Both the position numbers and the translations under genes were made by a program. Positions 61,047 to 64,000 of a stretch of 64,000 nucleotides of DNA are shown piece by piece. The notes under the pieces were generated by a model. That model searched no databases, was not told where the DNA came from, and saw nothing but the letters and a program-made list of their open reading frames with translations. Within the stretch, counting starts at the first letter, position 1. Each line of letters opens with the position of its first letter. The DNA comes from Cystobacter fuscus DSM 2262. GTDB taxonomy: Bacteria > Myxococcota > Myxococcia > Myxococcales > Myxococcaceae. The stretch spans positions 124,001 through 188,000 of the forward strand of contig NZ_ANAH02000007.1 in NCBI RefSeq assembly GCF_000335475.2. The letters are read 5' to 3'.

Positions 61047-63005
61047 GTGATCTTCTCCCTGGTGGCCGCGGTCCTCACGTCCCAGTCCCCCCTGCCCGCG
61101 CCCGAGGCGTCCGGGCCCGAGGAGCCCGATCGGAGCCAGCAGACGGTCGTCACGGCCTCGCGCGCCGAGCGCAAGCTGGAGGACGCGGTGGTGGCCACCG
61201 AGGTCATCACCCGTCAGCAGATGGAGGCCACCGGGGCGAGGGACCTGGGACAGCTCCTCCAGCAGCACCCGGGCGTGGAGCTCGTCTACACCTTCCGGGG
61301 CGTGGGGCTGCGCCTGCAAGGGTTGGATCCTGAATACGTGCTCATCCTCGTGGATGGCGAGCGCGTGAGCGGTCGGGTGGGCACCACGCTCGACCTGGGA
61401 CGCTTCAGCCTGCGCGATCTGGAGCGGGTGGAGATCGTCAAGGGGCCGGCCGCGGCGCTCTACGGCGCGGATGCCATGGGCGGCGTGGTGAACCTCATCA
61501 CCCGCCGCGTCCAGCGCCCCCTGGAGGCCAGCGCCCGGGGCCTGTTCGGCACGCTGCTGGAGGGAGATGTCCGCGCCCACGCGGGCACGAAGCAGGGACC
61601 CTTCGAGGTGCGCGTGGGCGGAGGCTACCGCACGCGCAATCCCTATGACTGGGAGCCCCAGGACGCGGCGACGAGCGGCGCCGGGTTGAAGCGCTTCGAT
61701 GGGGACGTGGCGCTCGCCTACGCGCCGGATGACCAGTCCCGGGTGTGGCTGCGCAGCGGCTACAACCGGCGCGACGAGAACGCCGTGGACCTCAACCCCT
61801 CGGGGGCCGTGCTCGACCGGCGGCAGCGCCAGGAGCAGTTCGACCTGTCCCTGGGCGCCCAGCACCGGTTCTCCGGCGGACCCTCCCTGCTCGCCCGGGG
61901 ACACTTCGGCGTGTTCCGCGAGCAACTCCTGCAGGATCAGCGCGGCTCGCGCGGGCTCGATGACTACTCGCAGAACCTCACCCGGCTCTACGAGGGCCTC
62001 GTCCAGGCCGACCATCGCCTTGGCGCCCATGCCCTCACCGGGGGTGTGGAGCTGCTCGGGGAAAGGCTCACCTCGGCGCGGCTCGACCAGAGTCCCGTGC
62101 AGCGCCTCCGGGGCGCCGCCTTCCTCCAGGACGAGTGGGACGTGACCCTGGGCGCGGCCGGCACGGGGCCGAAGCTGAAGATCGCCCCCGGCTTCCGCTT
62201 CGATCTGGACTCGCAGTTCGGCGGAGCGCCTTCACCCCGGCTCGCGCTCAAGCTGGATCCGAGCCCGGCCCTCACCGTGCGCGCCTCGGCGGGACTCGGC
62301 TTCCGCCCACCCTCGTTCCAGGAACTCTACCTGCGCTTCTCCAACACGGGCATCGGCTACGTGGTCTCGGGCAACCCCGAGCTCACGGCCGAGCGCTCCG
62401 TGGGCGTGAATGTCGGCGTGGACTGGCGGCCGCCGATCGACGGGTGGCTCTTCTCCGCGAGCGGCTTCCACACCCAGCTGCGCAACCTCATCAACGTCAC
62501 CGCCACGGGCGAGCCGAACCCCGACAACCCCGTCACCTTCAACTACGAGAACGTGGCGCGCGCCTATACCCAGGGCATCGAGCTCAACGGCCGCTTCCGG
62601 CTGCCCGTGCGCTCGACGTACCTGGACCTGGCGTACATGTTCCTGGACGCGAGGGACCGCACCCGGAACCGGCCGCTGGAAGGCCGCTCGCGGCACCGCG
62701 TCAACGCGCAGCTGTCCACGCGCTACCGACCGCTCAACCTCGAGGCCGTGGTGCGCGGCTCGTGGGTGAGCGCGCGGCCCTACTACCTGGGCGTGGGCGG
62801 AGGCTTCGCCAACGTGATCGGCGCCGGGGAGGAGACGCGCGTGGGCGTGCCCGCCTACTTCGATCTCGAGGCCCAGGTGACGTACCACTTCAAGGCGGGA
62901 TTCGAATTCTTCGTCAACGGTTACAACCTGTTCAACGCGGGCGATCAGCAGTTCAACCCGCGCCCGCCACGCGGCGTGCTCGGGGGTGTGCAATGGGAAT
63001 ACTGA
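61047..63005 (+). CDS. TonB-dependent outer-membrane receptor, probably haem
   Basis: A 652-residue receptor. A short N-terminal signal-like stretch ([13 protein letters not shown]) is followed by the TonB-box/plug region (about 30-140: [65 protein letters not shown]). A 22-stranded barrel with [13 protein letters not shown] and [12 protein letters not shown] ends in an aromatic residue (GGVQWEY). Haem is inferred because an HmuY-like lipoprotein gene overlaps its 3' end by 13 bp. The GTG at 61047 has only a weak AGAGAG ribosome binding site. Confidence 0.9.
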   Translation: MIFSLVAAVLTSQSPLPAPEASGPEEPDRSQQTVVTASRAERKLEDAVVATEVITRQQMEATGARDLGQLLQQHPGVELVYTFRGVGLRLQGLDPEYVLILVDGERVSGRVGTTLDLGRFSLRDLERVEIVKGPAAALYGADAMGGVVNLITRRVQRPLEASARGLFGTLLEGDVRAHAGTKQGPFEVRVGGGYRTRNPYDWEPQDAATSGAGLKRFDGDVALAYAPDDQSRVWLRSGYNRRDENAVDLNPSGAVLDRRQRQEQFDLSLGAQHRFSGGPSLLARGHFGVFREQLLQDQRGSRGLDDYSQNLTRLYEGLVQADHRLGAHALTGGVELLGERLTSARLDQSPVQRLRGAAFLQDEWDVTLGAAGTGPKLKIAPGFRFDLDSQFGGAPSPRLALKLDPSPALTVRASAGLGFRPPSFQELYLRFSNTGIGYVVSGNPELTAERSVGVNVGVDWRPPIDGWLFSASGFHTQLRNLINVTATGEPNPDNPVTFNYENVARAYTQGIELNGRFRLPVRSTYLDLAYMFLDARDRTRNRPLEGRSRHRVNAQLSTRYRPLNLEAVVRGSWVSARPYYLGVGGGFANVIGAGEETRVGVPAYFDLEAQVTYHFKAGFEFFVNGYNLFNAGDQQFNPRPPRGVLGGVQWEY

Positions 63006-63616
63006 CGCGACTTCACGGAGCGCGGCCCTGGCTGGGGCCGATGATGGGGCTGCTGCTGGCGGCGTGCGCGCCGGACCTGCGCGAGGACTACCCCTTCGAT
63101 GGCCAGCTCAACACCGGGCCGCTCGTCGAGGTGACACCCCAAGAGGACGGCAGCCACGTCGCCCTCATCGACGCGACGAACAAGTCCGCCCAGGTCTACT
63201 TCGACATCGACGAGGGCCGGGAGATGAAGACCGACGAGGCCCTGGAGAGCAACGAGTGGGACCTGGCCTTCCAGCGCTTCACCATCACGATGAACGGAGG
63301 CGGCGGCAACCCGGCGGGCTCGGTGCGCGTGGCGGTGCTCCAGGGACAGGGCTGGGACGCGCTCACGCAGGCGCCCGCCGAGGGCTACCAGCAGGACGCC
63401 TCCGAGACGGTGTTCAACGGCGCGCAGGGCGGCTGGTACGTCTACGATCTCGTCAAGCACCGCCTCCAGCCGCGCGACGAGCTGCTCTACGTGGTGCGCA
63501 GCAGCCGCGGGCGGTTCTTCAAGCTGCGGATGCTCGCGTACTACGACGCCGCGGGCACTCCCGCGCGGCCCTCGTTCCGCTACCAGGAAGTGGCGGCGGC
63601 TCCCTCCCCTCCCTGA
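62993..63616 (+). CDS. HmuY-like haem-binding lipoprotein
   Basis: A 207-residue lipoprotein with lipobox LLLAAC (Cys25). It follows the HmuY pattern: SNEWDLAFQRFTITMNGG, then RVAVLQGQGWDALTQAP, and a C-terminal LLYVVRSSRGRFFKLRMLAY with YDAAGTPARPSFRY. HmuY proteins capture haem outside the cell and pass it to a TonB receptor (HmuR), and the two genes overlap here. The axial His residues known from Porphyromonas HmuY could not be placed with confidence; other HmuY homologues use Met. Start: ATG 62993 with GGGGGTG before it. Confidence 0.85.
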   Translation: MGILTRLHGARPWLGPMMGLLLAACAPDLREDYPFDGQLNTGPLVEVTPQEDGSHVALIDATNKSAQVYFDIDEGREMKTDEALESNEWDLAFQRFTITMNGGGGNPAGSVRVAVLQGQGWDALTQAPAEGYQQDASETVFNGAQGGWYVYDLVKHRLQPRDELLYVVRSSRGRFFKLRMLAYYDAAGTPARPSFRYQEVAAAPSPP

Positions 63617-63625
63617 GCCCCTCCC

Positions 63626-64000
63626 TCAGGGGGCGTGGACTTCCGGCCGCGCGAGCGGCGTGTACGGCAGGAGCCGGGCGCGACACGTGGGGCCCACGAG
63701 TGTCAGCGCCCCCTGGGCCGCGAGCGACAGCAGGGGGCGGATCAGATCGCTCTCCTCGAGCGCGGACGTGTGCAACGGCACGCTGAAGCACAGCGCCTCG
63801 CCCTCGTGCCGGGGCTCACTCGGGGCGAGCGCCTGGATGAGCCGGTTCATGGGCTGGTTGCCCGGGAGCACGCGGAATTCGAAGCGATCCACGCCCCGCT
63901 CGCGCGCGGCCTGGACCAGGCTGTCCATCAGCAGGCGGCCGATTCCCTTGCCCTGGGCATCGTCCACCACGGTGATGGCGGCCTCGGCGACCTCGGGCAT
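63626..64000 (-). CDS. GNAT-family N-acetyltransferase, 5' end cut by window edge
   Basis: The C-terminal ~124 residues of a GNAT protein are visible. The acetyl-CoA loop reads AAITVVDDAQGKGIGRLLMD (V-x-x-x-x-Q-G-x-G-I-G), followed by AARERGVDRFEFRVLPGNQP, matching beta4-alpha3-beta5 of the fold. A roughly 45-residue C-terminal extension (from about TSALEESDLIRPLLSLAAQG) is not part of the usual domain. The start lies outside the window. It is convergent with the HmuY-like gene, with a weak GCCCC/GGGGC hairpin between them. The substrate is unknown. Confidence 0.8.
   Translation of the reverse strand: MPEVAEAAITVVDDAQGKGIGRLLMDSLVQAARERGVDRFEFRVLPGNQPMNRLIQALAPSEPRHEGEALCFSVPLHTSALEESDLIRPLLSLAAQGALTLVGPTCRARLLPYTPLARPEVHAP

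Noticed and set aside
61025-62030. N-terminal extension of the pyrophosphorylase/M24 fusion on the minus strand
   Set aside because: The frame is open but lies opposite the TonB receptor gene, and its sequence is not similar to any domain.

Overview
The window is about 70% GC and densely packed with genes, and it looks like the chromosome of a fruiting myxobacterium, most likely suborder Cystobacterineae (Archangium/Cystobacter/Melittangium-like). The pointers are a DUF2378 protein (a family known essentially from Myxococcales), a mevalonate rather than MEP isoprenoid pathway, many lipoproteins, REC fusions with PATAN (DUF4388) and GTPase-like domains, very long coiled-coil proteins, and GTG/TTG starts. 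The genus is an inference. No prophage, CRISPR array, rRNA or tRNA was seen. The only mobile-element trace is a decayed IS91-like transposase fragment near the left edge.

Layout. 1-700: the start of a response regulator and the transposase remnant. 769-7110 (minus): mevalonate operon fni-HMG-CoA reductase-mvk-mvaD-phosphomevalonate kinase, closed by a DUF4846 lipoprotein; HMG-CoA synthase is not present. 7456-16920: HtpX-like protease, an orphan acyltransferase domain, a coiled-coil membrane protein, a Kelch lipoprotein, a histidine kinase overlapping an M16 peptidase, a DUF2378 protein and a methyltransferase. 16945-18552: divergent LysG/ArgP-like regulator and LysE/ArgO-like exporter. 18589-28289 (minus): a five-gene cluster with a methyltransferase-like/coiled-coil giant, dapF, two response regulators with degenerate output domains, and a TPR lipoprotein. 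28391-31828: a membrane-anchored coiled-coil protein, a YjbR protein with a histone H1-like tail, and nucleoside/base salvage genes tdk-upp-hpt.

31991-38339 (plus): housekeeping block DUF5658-spoVG-prs-rplY-pth-rpsF-rpsR-rplI-dnaB, with several RNA hairpins, including two abutting stem-loops that fill most of the spoVG-prs gap and end at the prs start codon. 38356-45380: SDR oxidoreductase, gamma-glutamyl-GABA hydrolase-like enzyme, a three-gene cluster with a DUF1844 protein, two orphan proteins and ClpB.

45453-58743 is a carbohydrate locus: an orphan MalFG-type permease pair divergent from a maltoporin-like porin; a complete YtfQ-YtfR-YtfT-YjfF-type furanose ABC importer downstream of a GH43 lipoprotein; and, divergently, a second GH43 lipoprotein followed by galactokinase. 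The genes suggest surface hydrolysis of arabinofuranose- or galactofuranose-containing polymers (plant, fungal or actinobacterial walls), import of furanose sugars and phosphorylation of galactose. Tail to tail with galK lies a gene fusing a UDP-sugar pyrophosphorylase-like domain to an M24 peptidase-like domain that has lost expected metal ligands, the most unusual protein here. The right end holds a TonB receptor overlapping an HmuY-like haem-binding lipoprotein, and a truncated GNAT acetyltransferase.

All calls come from reading the sequence and recalling family motifs; no database search was run.
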